Source: Atopobium sp. (GTDB lineage: Bacteria > Actinomycetota > Coriobacteriia > Coriobacteriales > Atopobiaceae). Taken from it: a stretch of DNA of 38,499 nucleotides. Made by a program: the position numbers and the translations under genes. The notes beneath the pieces are model-generated. The model saw nothing but the letters and a program-made list of their open reading frames with translations, made no database searches and was not told the origin of the DNA. Where the stretch lies: the NCBI GenBank assembly GCA_018376005.1, contig JAHACE010000002.1, positions 1-38,499 on the forward strand, read 5' to 3'. Below, piece after piece: positions 7,904 through 16,027 of this stretch (positions are counted from its first letter, which is position 1; every line of letters begins with the position of its first letter).

Positions 7904-8962
7904 TTACTGAAGCACAATATAAGTTGCATCCTTATTTTTTATATCTTGCTTTTCCATATATCCCACAACACAAGAATTAGCAGTATGTTCATTTGCTTGA
8001 AGAGCCGCAAGCAAATGTTGTGCATCATTACGGGCTACGCTTATCAATAATCCACCAGAGGTTTCAGGACAAAAAAGTACGTCACTCATCTCACGAGAAA
8101 CTCCCTCTGCCTGCACGTACTTCTCTGCATAACGACGATTACGATACATACCAGCTGGTAAGATACCTAAACGTGCTAATTCAAATACTTTCGTAGATAA
8201 AATTTTTATATCATTTACGATAATCTTTGCCAAAAGCCCCGAACCTTGACACATTTCAAGCAAATGTCCCATAAGTGAAAAACCCGTTACATCCGTAACG
8301 GCATGCACGTCATAATTCACCATAATGTCTCGAGCATATCGATTAAGGGTCATCATAGATGCCTCAGCAACGCTTATCTCTTCTATAGAGAGCATATCTG
8401 CTTTAGCAGCTGTTGTCAGAACACCTACACCAAGAGCCTTTGTAAGAATTAAAACATCATCTGCACGTGCACCAGAATTGGTATACATCTTTTTTGGATT
8501 AACAAACCCTGAAACAGCAAGACCATATTTTGGCTCATTGTCATAAATGCTATGACCACCAACAATATTGGCGCCAGCCTCATATACTTTATCGTAACCA
8601 CCACGTAAAATCTCATGCACTACATGCGAGGGCATATCTTCAGGTACAGCCATAACATTGAGAGCAACCTTTGGCTCTCCACCCATAGCATATACATCCG
8701 ATAAAGCATTGGTAGCCGCAATGGCGCCATACGTATACGGATCATCAGCAATTGGAGGAAAGAAATCGATTGTTTCGACAAGCGCTATTTCATCAGTCAC
8801 TTTGTAAACAGCTGCATCATCCGCCTTATCAAAACCAACTAATAAATTAGGATCCTCATGAACTTTAATATCTGAAAGAAGCTTTGCCAACTCACCGGCA
8901 CCAACCTTAGCACCACAACCAGCACAATCAGCAAGTTTTGTGAGTTTTACATCATTACTCAT
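7904..8962 (-). CDS. selD: Selenide, water dikinase (selenophosphate synthetase)
   Basis: This 352-residue SelD makes selenophosphate from selenide and ATP. The active-site pair is visible as Cys16 and Lys19 in ADCAGCGAK, then LVGFDKADDAAVY, the metal-binding ETIDFFPPIADDPYTYG, NALSDVYAMGG and GGHSI. The catalytic residue is an ordinary cysteine codon, not selenocysteine. It starts two bases after yqeB ends. In this context selenophosphate is probably the donor for the labile selenium of the hydroxylase cofactor. No selA, selB or tRNA-Sec gene is in this window. Confidence 0.94.
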   Translation of the reverse strand: MSNDVKLTKLADCAGCGAKVGAGELAKLLSDIKVHEDPNLLVGFDKADDAAVYKVTDEIALVETIDFFPPIADDPYTYGAIAATNALSDVYAMGGEPKVALNVMAVPEDMPSHVVHEILRGGYDKVYEAGANIVGGHSIYDNEPKYGLAVSGFVNPKKMYTNSGARADDVLILTKALGVGVLTTAAKADMLSIEEISVAEASMMTLNRYARDIMVNYDVHAVTDVTGFSLMGHLLEMCQGSGLLAKIIVNDIKILSTKVFELARLGILPAGMYRNRRYAEKYVQAEGVSREMSDVLFCPETSGGLLISVARNDAQHLLAALQANEHTANSCVVGYMEKQDIKNKDATYIVLQ

Positions 8963-8964
8963 GT

Positions 8965-9771
8965 TTATCCAACCAGTCTTTCAGTAAAATGACAAAGCGC
9001 TTCAAGAACACCACCGCCAACAGCTCGAGCTTTATCAGATGCAGAAAAACAATGTCCCGGAGCACAACGAGGATCAATATCCCCTGATTTCATGCCTTTA
9101 AAAACAGGGATTCCCTCTTGCAAAAGACCACGAAGTACTCCATTAATAGTTGCTTTAACAGGTATTCCAGAAACAGTAGCTACAATGTCTCCTTTAGAAA
9201 CCAAATCACCAATCTTAGCAACAGGCTCAAAAATTCCATCTTGAGGAGCTCTCAATACGCGCTCCTTTGTAAAGCCACCAATATTTCCTGGTACACCCGT
9301 ATTTGGAATAGCCGATCCGTCGTAAATAACGCGACCTAAATAATGACCACGTTTTGTCTCTATGACCGCATGACAATCTGCAGTAGAGGTTTCACCTGAA
9401 GTAAAGCCTGGTCCAACACCAATCACTAAGGGTGCCATATCTTTTGTGGTGCCTATATTTTTCTTAGCGAGAATAGCGTCTACAAGTACCTCAGGATGCA
9501 ATTTTGCAATATTTGTTCCTTGAGGATCAACGAGAACAGCGATGTTTTTCTCATTAACAATGCGCAATGCATCTTCTGCGTCTTTAGCTCGTACTGCCGT
9601 CACATTTTCCACTTTTTTCTTTCCAAGACGAATAGCTTCTGAAAATGCTACTGTGCGACGAACTGCTGTAGGGACCTCTACATCCAGCATCACAATACTC
9701 AAGCCAGCTCGATATAATCTCAAAGCAATGCCTGAGGCAAGATCGCCTGCTCCTCGTATAACTACCAGCAT
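8965..9771 (-). CDS. yqeB: YqeB/EF2563-family SDMH accessory protein
   Basis: I start this gene at the ATG at 9771 because GGGGAG lies five bases upstream; the in-frame ATG at 9801 lacks a ribosome site. The 268-residue product begins MLVVIRGAGDLASGIALRLYRAG, a Rossmann-like opening, and includes GVGPGFTSGETSTADCHAVIETKRGHYLGR, PNTGVPGNIGGFTKERVLRAP and a biotinyl-like hammerhead stretch (GIFEPVAKIGDLVSKGDIVATV). These features mark the YqeB family, found almost only with selenium-dependent molybdenum hydroxylases. Its exact reaction is unknown; maturation or selenium loading is inferred from co-occurrence. Confidence 0.88.
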   Translation of the reverse strand: MLVVIRGAGDLASGIALRLYRAGLSIVMLDVEVPTAVRRTVAFSEAIRLGKKKVENVTAVRAKDAEDALRIVNEKNIAVLVDPQGTNIAKLHPEVLVDAILAKKNIGTTKDMAPLVIGVGPGFTSGETSTADCHAVIETKRGHYLGRVIYDGSAIPNTGVPGNIGGFTKERVLRAPQDGIFEPVAKIGDLVSKGDIVATVSGIPVKATINGVLRGLLQEGIPVFKGMKSGDIDPRCAPGHCFSASDKARAVGGGVLEALCHFTERLVG

Positions 9772-9810
9772 TTTTTCTCCCCACTCAACATACGCTGCCA
9801 TATTTTTGTA

Positions 9811-10065
9811 TTACAAATCAAGCTCATATATTCCCGCTACCTTAAGACTTCCTGCAATTTTTATTTCAAACGCTTCTTTTTCTGCTGGTAGCATTGCCCA
9901 CGCAAGGCCACAGTCTGCTTTAATTTCTACCGGAGTCGGAATAAGCCGCCCAGGAATATCTTGCTCTTTGCACATTTGCTCACAGGTAAGCGCCTCATGC
10001 GTTGAATCAAACGCAACAACTATCTGAGAGGAACGTTTATGGAAAGAGTGACTTTGTTCTACCAC
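9811..10065 (-). CDS. DUF3343 putative Se/S carrier-like protein
   Basis: This 84-residue protein starts at GTG one base after the desulfurase stop codon. It carries the DUF3343 pattern: VVAFDSTHEALTCEQMCKEQ, then DIPGRLIPTPVEIKADCGLAWAM, where the conserved Cys of CGLAW could hold a persulfide or perselenide. Proteins of this family often sit next to cysteine desulfurases and SDMH genes and are suspected chalcogen carriers. The position directly behind the desulfurase supports that idea, but no biochemical role is established from sequence. Confidence 0.8.
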   Translation of the reverse strand: MVEQSHSFHKRSSQIVVAFDSTHEALTCEQMCKEQDIPGRLIPTPVEIKADCGLAWAMLPAEKEAFEIKIAGSLKVAGIYELDL

Positions 10066-10066
10066 A

Positions 10067-11245
10067 CTACATCACCGATTTTGCCAGCTCATTAAGGGCC
10101 GTGGTTGCCTTATGTATCTCATCCTCTGTCGTATAAAATCCAAATGAGAAACGAACCGACCCCGTATCTTGCGTTCCCAATGCTCTGTGCATACGAGGAG
10201 CACAATGAGCTCCTGCACGAACTGAAATGTCATACTCAACACTTAAAACTCTTGCAAGTTCAGAAGAAGTCCACCCATCTAAATTAAGTGTCACAATGGG
10301 TGCGTGATCTTTTTGCGAACTCTCCCCATTCAGTTCAGAAATGTTATCAGGGAAACTTCCATATAACTCTATCCCAGGCACCTGACGAGCCTCAGCTACA
10401 AACTGTCTAACCAATGCTAAATCATGACGGTGAACAGCACATACTCCTTGTTCTGATACAAAATCTACTGCAGCAGAAAGACCGGCAATACCGTGACTAT
10501 TAAGCGTTCCCGCCTCAAGATGTTCTGGATATACTTGAGGCATTTCCTCCTCAAAAGAAAGTACGCCCGTTCCTCCTTGAATAACTGCTTCTATCGCAAC
10601 ATGTGGAGCAACCAAAAGGCCACCTGTCCCCTGAGGACCCATAAGTGCCTTATGGCCAGTAAACGCAAGTACATCAACACCTAAATCATCAAAATTAATG
10701 GGTACTGACCCTGCGGTTTGTGAAGCATCAACAAGCACAAGTGCACCTACAGCGTGAGCAACAGTAACCACACGTTCAAGATCGCATATATTACCTGTAA
10801 GATTAGATGCATGTGTTACTACCACTAACCTTGTACCAGGAGAAACTAATCGTTCAAGAACATCCCAATCAAGGCAGCCCTGCAAATTAGCAGGAACATA
10901 ATCAACCTTTACATTGCGTTTCTTTTGAAGACGATTCAGAGGGCGCAAAACAGAATTGTGATCCCAATCTGTTGCAACTACATGATCTCCGGGCTTAACA
11001 ATGCCGAGAATTGCCTTGTTTAGGGCATCTGTTGCGTTTGCAGCAAACACCACACGCTCTGGATGTGAAAAACCTAATAACAAGGCGATACGTTCTCGTG
11101 CAACCATAACAGCTCGAGCAGCATCAAGCTCGGCAGACGCTGCACCCCTTCCCGTACTTCCAAATGAGCAAAGGGCGCGTGAAACAGCATCCACAACACA
11201 TTGAGGACGCTTATATGACGTTGCAGCACAGTTGAGATATATCAT
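10067..11245 (-). CDS. Cysteine desulfurase, class V aminotransferase (EF2568 type)
   Basis: This 392-residue PLP enzyme belongs to the SufS-like/EF2568 branch. It has an N-terminal MIYLNCAATSYKRP, the cofactor region WDHNSVLRPLNRL, the PLP-binding TGHKALMGPQGTGGL (Lys199) and the catalytic-loop cysteine in RAGAHCAPRMH (Cys348), so the desulfurase/selenocysteine-lyase chemistry should be intact. The family is linked to selenium-dependent hydroxylase loci. It lies between yedF (10 bases upstream) and DUF3343 (1 base downstream), suggesting that it passes S or Se to those proteins. AAGG precedes the ATG. Whether cysteine or selenocysteine is the natural substrate cannot be read from the sequence. 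Confidence 0.88.
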   Translation of the reverse strand: MIYLNCAATSYKRPQCVVDAVSRALCSFGSTGRGAASAELDAARAVMVARERIALLLGFSHPERVVFAANATDALNKAILGIVKPGDHVVATDWDHNSVLRPLNRLQKKRNVKVDYVPANLQGCLDWDVLERLVSPGTRLVVVTHASNLTGNICDLERVVTVAHAVGALVLVDASQTAGSVPINFDDLGVDVLAFTGHKALMGPQGTGGLLVAPHVAIEAVIQGGTGVLSFEEEMPQVYPEHLEAGTLNSHGIAGLSAAVDFVSEQGVCAVHRHDLALVRQFVAEARQVPGIELYGSFPDNISELNGESSQKDHAPIVTLNLDGWTSSELARVLSVEYDISVRAGAHCAPRMHRALGTQDTGSVRFSFGFYTTEDEIHKATTALNELAKSVM

Positions 11246-11255
11246 GCAAGACGCC

Positions 11256-11867
11256 TTAGAGCACCATCACGCCCGGCTGTTGTGAAATAATCTCTGCAAT
11301 TGCATATAGATTGGTGACATCACCTACTGCAAGTTTGTCTTTAATACCATAGAAATCAAGACAGGTACCACACGTTAAAATCCTGGTACCACGAGACTCA
11401 AGCTCTTTTATATCTTCAAGTGACTCTGAACCTTCACAAGTCAAGTGAGCACCACCGTTGTAAAACAACATAGTTTCAGGAACCGTATCCTGATGTGCAA
11501 GAGCGTAGATAAGACCCTTCATTAAAATATGACCGAGCTCATCATTTCCGCGACCCATATACTCAGCATCAACCGCAACAACGGTTGCAGAATGATCTGG
11601 GACATCACAAAACTGAGAAGCCTCAACAACTGCTGAATCACTAGCTTCAACTTTATTACGAGGGCTAAAAGTCATTGTTGTATCTGAGCCATTCTTTACA
11701 GAAGTCAAATCACAGTTCTTCTCGTCAGCAAGGCGGGTAAGATTTCCAAAGGCAACGTTATCGTTAATAACAACGTCAAGTTTTTCTCCAGAAGAAAGCT
11801 TAGGGAGAGCCTCAAGCGTTAAAATGACTGGCTTTGGACACGTTAAATTTCGAGCATCAATCTTCAT
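11256..11867 (-). CDS. yedF: YedF sulfurtransferase-like selenium metabolism protein
   Basis: This 203-residue protein has two domains. The N-terminal TusA-like part (MKIDARNLTCPKPVILTLEAL) carries the CPxP chalcogen-accepting cysteine, Cys10. After residue ~90 a DsrE-like part follows, with GRGNDELGHILMKGLIYALAHQ, LFYNGGAHLTCEGSESLEDI and GTRILTCGTCLDFY. This fused YedF type is known from selenium-using anaerobes. It is the first gene of the selenium unit, has the strong ribosome site GAGGGGG, and is divergent from yqeC across a palindrome. It probably relays Se or S towards SelD or the cofactor. Confidence 0.9.
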   Translation of the reverse strand: MKIDARNLTCPKPVILTLEALPKLSSGEKLDVVINDNVAFGNLTRLADEKNCDLTSVKNGSDTTMTFSPRNKVEASDSAVVEASQFCDVPDHSATVVAVDAEYMGRGNDELGHILMKGLIYALAHQDTVPETMLFYNGGAHLTCEGSESLEDIKELESRGTRILTCGTCLDFYGIKDKLAVGDVTNLYAIAEIISQQPGVMVL

Positions 11868-11897
11868 TTATCCCCCTCTTAACTTCACACTATCTAG

Positions 11898-11920
11898 GTG
11901 TAAAGCAAATATCTTTACAC
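11898..11920. promoter_or_regulatory. Perfect palindrome in the yedF/yqeC divergent promoter region
   Basis: Arms GTGTAAAG (11898-11905) and CTTTACAC (11913-11920) flank a 7-base spacer. Matching flanks (TATCTAG against TATTTTA in mirrored orientation) make about 12 of 15 positions of each half-site agree. The site sits 31 bases upstream of yedF and 46 bases upstream of yqeC, so one dimeric regulator could control both directions. Regulator identity unknown. Confidence 0.55.
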
Positions 11921-11966
11921 TAAAATAAGTATATCGCTTAAAAAAATAATTTAGTTAGGCAAACAA

Positions 11967-12671
11967 ATGAATTGTTATGAGTTGCTTGGAATATTACCTG
12001 GTATTACTTCAGTAATTGGAAGCGGTGGCAAGACTTCCCTACTCACAAAACTTTCTCAGGAAGTTCGGGGAACGGTTATTTTAACTACGTCAACGCATAT
12101 TCTGCCTTTTCCAAACATACCTCTTTTAGAGAATCCCACGCTTACTGAGGTGTCAGATGCTCTAATAACACATCGTATCATCTGCGTTGGTGCCTTTTCT
12201 AGCGAGAAACACAAATTAGGTTCCTCTGCACTTTCTGCTCAAGAACTGGCATCCGTTGCTGACTACGTATTTGTGGAAGCTGACGGATCTAAACGGTTAC
12301 CCCTAAAAGCTCACGCATCACATGAGCCAGTCATTCTGGAAGGTACCCAGCGCACTGTCCAAATTATAGGGCTTTCTGGCTTTGGACTACCTATCCATCA
12401 AGCTGTACATCGCAGTGAAATTTTCTGCAACCGGGCAAATTGTTTGCCCGACGATTTTGCCACGCCAACTCGTATTGCCACTGTTATTGCAGCAGAACAC
12501 GCTTCAGGGGCTGTAAAGGCAAACGTTATTCTTGTCAATCAAACTGACAACAAGAAAGACCTTGCTCTGGTAAAAGACTTTACAAAGGAGCTTCGTTTGC
12601 AGGGTGACAACACACCTGTTATCGCAGGTTCACTTTTTAATTCGACTTTTGTGGAAATGCGTGATACGTGA
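11967..12671 (+). CDS. yqeC: YqeC-family SDMH accessory ATPase-like protein
   Basis: This 234-residue protein has a P-loop-like GSGGKTS at residues 18-24, then ILTTSTHILPF, a DYVFVEADGSKRLPLKAHASHEPVI block and an IGLSGFGLPI segment. Together they are diagnostic of YqeC, a protein found with selenium-dependent molybdenum hydroxylases. It probably hydrolyses a nucleotide during cofactor loading, but its reaction is not known. It is the only plus-strand member of the selenium set, transcribed divergently from yedF. Its last 35 bases overlap the convergent membrane protein gene at 12637. Confidence 0.88.
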   Translation: MNCYELLGILPGITSVIGSGGKTSLLTKLSQEVRGTVILTTSTHILPFPNIPLLENPTLTEVSDALITHRIICVGAFSSEKHKLGSSALSAQELASVADYVFVEADGSKRLPLKAHASHEPVILEGTQRTVQIIGLSGFGLPIHQAVHRSEIFCNRANCLPDDFATPTRIATVIAAEHASGAVKANVILVNQTDNKKDLALVKDFTKELRLQGDNTPVIAGSLFNSTFVEMRDT

Positions 12672-13269
12672 TGATTACTGGAACGTTTTCATCGTACTTC
12701 TCGCCCACTGAAAACTTTTTATCACCGTCGATAGTAATTTCTTTAACCTGATTTTCGTGATTGATGAGGCCAATTTTAAGGTCTTCGTCCTTTTGAACCG
12801 TAACGTTCTTGAAGCCGGCATGCTCAAATTTCTTTTGAGCTTCCTCATAGTCATACTCGGAGACATCTTTACTGGCGAGAGGAACTTCTACTTTCACAGG
12901 TTCTTTTTTGACTGTCTCAGTCTGAGAAGGTTGCACAGATTGTGCTGGTTGGTTTGATGTCCATGGATGAAACGCTATGAGTATCACGCACACCACAAGC
13001 GCAACGATTGCGGTTACTGCAACAATAAACAGCTGGTTATTGGCAGTCTTTTTAGATACGTCTGTTGTAACCCCTTGCGTATCTTGTACAGGATCTGCTG
13101 ACTTTACAGCAGGACGCAGTAGAGTAGCTTGCTCTTGTTGAAGTCGATGCGTAACGTTATCTCCAATGTCTAACGTCTCACCTGTCAGGAAATCATGGTC
13201 AAGCGAGTCCATCGCTTTTTGTACGTCAGTATTTTCTGGTACTTCAACGTCATTTTCGCGGGCACTCAA
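12637..13269 (-). CDS. Membrane-anchored protein with PASTA-like C-terminal domain
   Basis: This 210-residue protein starts at TTG, chosen because AGGAG is properly spaced before it. It has an acidic cytoplasmic N-terminus (~1-78), one transmembrane helix at about 79-101 (LFIVAVTAIVALVVCVILIAF), a Ser/Gln/Thr/Pro linker and an extracellular domain of ~75 residues. That domain shows YDYEEAQKKFEHAGFKNVTV, then FSVGEKYDENVPVIITYH, close to a PASTA fold (a peptidoglycan- or ligand-binding module). There is no kinase domain. Nothing connects it to purine metabolism; it separates the selenium and catabolic arms. It overlaps yqeC tail-to-tail by 35 bases. Confidence 0.6.
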   Translation of the reverse strand: MSARENDVEVPENTDVQKAMDSLDHDFLTGETLDIGDNVTHRLQQEQATLLRPAVKSADPVQDTQGVTTDVSKKTANNQLFIVAVTAIVALVVCVILIAFHPWTSNQPAQSVQPSQTETVKKEPVKVEVPLASKDVSEYDYEEAQKKFEHAGFKNVTVQKDEDLKIGLINHENQVKEITIDGDKKFSVGEKYDENVPVIITYHAFPQKSN

Positions 13270-13404
13270 CGTCTGTCTCCTTTATTTCCATAGTCAAACT
13301 TCATAGATACTATTTTCACACACATAGGTTTTATCTATCAACACACAGCAAATAACGTTTCCTGTGCAATCGAAAGACTTCTAAGAACAGAGCACATTAC
13401 CTGT

Positions 13405-13452
13405 ATAAAAAATAAATTTAGGGCGGATTTTCTTGTTTGAATCCACCCTAAA
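13405..13452 (-). terminator. Intrinsic terminator after ridA
   Basis: On the minus strand a 13-bp stem (arms 13440-13452 and 13417-13429, one G-U pair, 10-base loop) is followed by a T-rich run (TTTATTTTTTAT at 13405-13416). It lies 29 bases past the ridA stop, so it closes the catabolic arm before the PASTA-like gene. Confidence 0.85.
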
Positions 13453-13481
13453 AATCTTAACCTACTAAATTTTAATAAACA

Positions 13482-13862
13482 CTAAATACGAGCAACGGCC
13501 TTAATCTCAACCTTTGCGCCCTTTGGAAGTGCGACCACCTGGAATGCTGCACGTGCTGGATAAGGATCTGCAAAGAACTCAGCATAAACCTCATTCATTG
13601 CACCAAATTCATTGATATCGGAAAGTAAAACCGTAGTCTCAACAACATCATCCATGGAAGCACCAGCTGCCTCGAGGATATTTTTAATGTTAGTTAGACT
13701 CTGACGGGTCTGAGACTTAATATCCTCACCTGCAAATTCACCAGTTGCAGGATCAACAGGAAGCTGACCAGACACGTTAATGGAACCGTTTGCAGAAACA
13801 GCAGCAGAGTAAGGACCTACTGCAGCTGGAGCCTTATCAGTAACGATAGCTTTCTTTGACAT
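13482..13862 (-). CDS. ridA: RidA-family enamine/imine deaminase
   Basis: This 126-residue protein matches RidA along its length. It has AVGPYSAAVSANGSINVSGQLPVDP, the NIKNILEAAGASMDDVV helix, and the active-site segment YPARAAFQVVALPKGAKVEIKAVA with catalytic Arg104 and Glu119. RidA hydrolyses reactive 2-aminoacrylate-type enamines released by PLP lyases. AAGGAG precedes the ATG. It is the last gene of the purine arm, 92 bases after dihydropyrimidinase and before a terminator, so a link to the diaminopropionate ammonia-lyase (YgeX), which passes through such an intermediate, is reasonable. A generic housekeeping RidA is the alternative. Confidence 0.92.
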   Translation of the reverse strand: MSKKAIVTDKAPAAVGPYSAAVSANGSINVSGQLPVDPATGEFAGEDIKSQTRQSLTNIKNILEAAGASMDDVVETTVLLSDINEFGAMNEVYAEFFADPYPARAAFQVVALPKGAKVEIKAVARI

Positions 13863-13954
13863 ATTATTCTCCTTCTTTCCTATTTGTGTTTGTTTTCACA
13901 AACAGCAAAACCAATCAAAGACTATTTAAAGAGCCTTTGAATATTACCCTTACT

Positions 13955-15310
13955 TTACCGTTTGACGTATGCGCCTGGTTTTACACCAGTAGGCTCACCA
14001 TCAACCACCACCAACTCTCCGTTGACAAAAACATATGCTGGACGTCCGTGAATCTCAAAGCCTTCATAGGGCGTATAGTCAACATTTTGATGCTGGTTCT
14101 TCTCGCTGATGGCCCACGTCACACTTGGATCCCATACCGTCACGTCAGCATCTGAGCCAACACGCAGGACACCCTTGCGCGGATACATACCAAAGACACG
14201 AGCGGGTCCCTCACTCATAAGACGAGCAAAGTCTTGGACGCCCAAACGATTCTCAAACGAGGTCATGATAAGACCAGGTCGATGTTCTACACCGGGGCCG
14301 CCGTTGGGAATATGCGTGAAGTCGTCAATGCCGCGATCTTTTTGACCATGAAGATTAAAACTACAATGATCGGTAGCAATGGTATCAATCTCACCATCAC
14401 ATACGGCTCGACGCAATACCTCAATGTCGTGCGGCTTGCGCAAAGGTGGACTCATAACGTACTTAGCACCTTCAAAGTCGCTCTCAAGATAATGTGAATC
14501 GTCCAGCAACAGATACTGAGGACAGGTCTCAACGTCCATCTTCACTTTGCCGCGTGCCTTGGCCGCACGAACCGCCTCAAGACCAAGAGCGCTGGACAGG
14601 TGAACAATGTTGATACGAGCATCAGCAAGCTCTGCAAGATAACACAGACGAGAAATTGCCTCTGCTTCACAAGCTGCAGGACGACTCATAGGATGACCCT
14701 CAGGACCAGTAATACCAGCTGCGAGCATACGTCTTTGCAGCTCATTCACAAGAGTGCCATTCTCACAATGAACGCACAGGACACCGTCAATATCGCGGAT
14801 ATATTCAAGCACCTCAAGCGTCTGAGCGTCATCTAAACGCAGATGATCGTAAGCAAAATAGGTCTTAAATGACATAACACCTGCATCACGCATAGCCTGC
14901 ATATCTGCTTTAGTTTGTTCATTCCAATCAGCAATGGCCATATGAAATGCATAGTTAGCAGTACAGGTACCATCTGCACGTTTATGCCACTCATCAAGCG
15001 CTTCGGGCAGCGTCATGCCTTTGTCTTGTGTGGCATAATCCACAATAGTGGTGGTACCGCCGCAAGCAGCAGCACAAGTTCCTGTCTCAAAGCTATCTGC
15101 TGTCCAGTCCATACCTGTCCAGCATTGCATGTGCGTATGAGCGTCAATAAAACCAGGGAATACGTATTTACCCGTAACATCAATAACGCTGTCGTCTGTA
15201 CGTGCCTCGTACGTACCTCCCGCCTGGATGATTTTTGTACCATCGAGCACTAAGTCTCCATAGAAAACGCCCTCAGGCAACACAAGGAAACCATTCTTTA
15301 ATACGTTCAT
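13955..15310 (-). CDS. hydA: Dihydropyrimidinase / hydantoinase-type cyclic amidohydrolase
   Basis: This 451-residue amidohydrolase has the binuclear metal site of the family: HxH in DAHTHMQ (His58, His60), the carboxylated lysine in MSFKTYF (Lys149), CVHCENG (His181), IVHLSSA (His237) and ATDHCSF (Asp314). It hydrolyses cyclic ureides or hydantoin-like rings. E. coli carries an equivalent (ygeZ/hyuA) in its xdhD-ygeW-ygeX-ygeY cluster. Here it overlaps mocA by one base (TGATG), with GGGAG before the start. It probably opens a ring intermediate of purine breakdown; the true substrate is unknown. Confidence 0.9.
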   Translation of the reverse strand: MNVLKNGFLVLPEGVFYGDLVLDGTKIIQAGGTYEARTDDSVIDVTGKYVFPGFIDAHTHMQCWTGMDWTADSFETGTCAAACGGTTTIVDYATQDKGMTLPEALDEWHKRADGTCTANYAFHMAIADWNEQTKADMQAMRDAGVMSFKTYFAYDHLRLDDAQTLEVLEYIRDIDGVLCVHCENGTLVNELQRRMLAAGITGPEGHPMSRPAACEAEAISRLCYLAELADARINIVHLSSALGLEAVRAAKARGKVKMDVETCPQYLLLDDSHYLESDFEGAKYVMSPPLRKPHDIEVLRRAVCDGEIDTIATDHCSFNLHGQKDRGIDDFTHIPNGGPGVEHRPGLIMTSFENRLGVQDFARLMSEGPARVFGMYPRKGVLRVGSDADVTVWDPSVTWAISEKNQHQNVDYTPYEGFEIHGRPAYVFVNGELVVVDGEPTGVKPGAYVKR

Positions 15311-15960
15311 CAGTCAACTCCCAATCTCTCGGTCGTCAAACCGTTTATAGATGCCGAATGTAAATAATTCAAATCAGACGGAGTATCTACATCTAAAAGT
15401 TCTTGTTCGCATTGTGCCTCTACAAGTGCAGCAGAAGCTTGGTACTCAGGACATAATAAAAATACTCCAGAACCGCCCTTATCGCCTTGTACTCTGCACA
15501 GCATATCAAACAATGCGCTTGGAAAAACTATGGGGCTACCTGGTACTCCATGCCAAGATAAGCGAGAAACCACTTCTGGATGTTCTTCAAAACTAGCTAT
15601 AAGAGCGCATAAACTATCTGCACGTACACACGGTTGATCTCCCTGTAAAAACATGGCACCATCCCATGAGTTCTCACCAAGACCATCTTTTTGTACCTCA
15701 AGCATTGCTCGACGTACTGTGTCACTTTGAAGGGTACCTGAGTGCGTTACAGCGCGAACCTTGAGCTTGTTACACAGTACAAGAATAGGTTCATGAAACG
15801 GATCGTCAATTGTTACCACTATGGGCTCTAGTCCTGCTGTTTGAGCCGTTTCTATAACATGTTGAATCAGTGGCTTGCCCATAAACGGTGCCATAAGCTT
15901 ATTGGATCCAAAGCGAGTAGAAGCACCGGAAGCCATGACTATACACCCAATGTGTGACAT
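15310..15960 (-). CDS. mocA: MocA/YgfJ-type molybdenum cofactor cytidylyltransferase-like protein
   Basis: I use the ATG at 15960, seven bases after AAGGAGG, giving 216 residues. The N-terminus CIVMASGASTRFGSNKLMAPFMGKPLIQHV is the nucleotidyltransferase fold of MocA/MobA proteins. It also shows FLQGDQPCVRADSL (metal-binding Asp), HGVPGSPIVFPSALF and LLDVDTPSDL near the end. MocA makes the cytosine dinucleotide form of Moco; the YgfJ branch is restricted to SDMH loci. This suggests that the hydroxylase uses a dinucleotide cofactor. The gene is translationally coupled to hydA. Confidence 0.88.
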   Translation of the reverse strand: MSHIGCIVMASGASTRFGSNKLMAPFMGKPLIQHVIETAQTAGLEPIVVTIDDPFHEPILVLCNKLKVRAVTHSGTLQSDTVRRAMLEVQKDGLGENSWDGAMFLQGDQPCVRADSLCALIASFEEHPEVVSRLSWHGVPGSPIVFPSALFDMLCRVQGDKGGSGVFLLCPEYQASAALVEAQCEQELLDVDTPSDLNYLHSASINGLTTERLGVD

Positions 15961-15997
15961 AGCATGGCCTCCTTCCTTAGTTCTTAAATTACAGTAA

Positions 15998-16018
15998 GTA
16001 ATACCCATAGGGTATTAC
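15998..16018. repeat. Perfect inverted repeat between carbamate kinase and mocA
   Basis: Nine-base arms GTAATACCC (15998-16006) and GGGTATTAC (16010-16018) flank a 3-base spacer, starting 9 bases past the carbamate kinase stop and 38 bases before mocA. No T-run follows on the minus strand, so it is either a weak terminator/processing hairpin or an operator for mocA-hydA. Confidence 0.5.
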
Positions 16019-16027
16019 AGACGGCTA

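Noticed and set aside
7904..8962. Possible selenocysteine in SelD
   Set aside because: The active-site codon reads cysteine and there is no in-frame TGA; the gene is an ordinary Cys-type selD.
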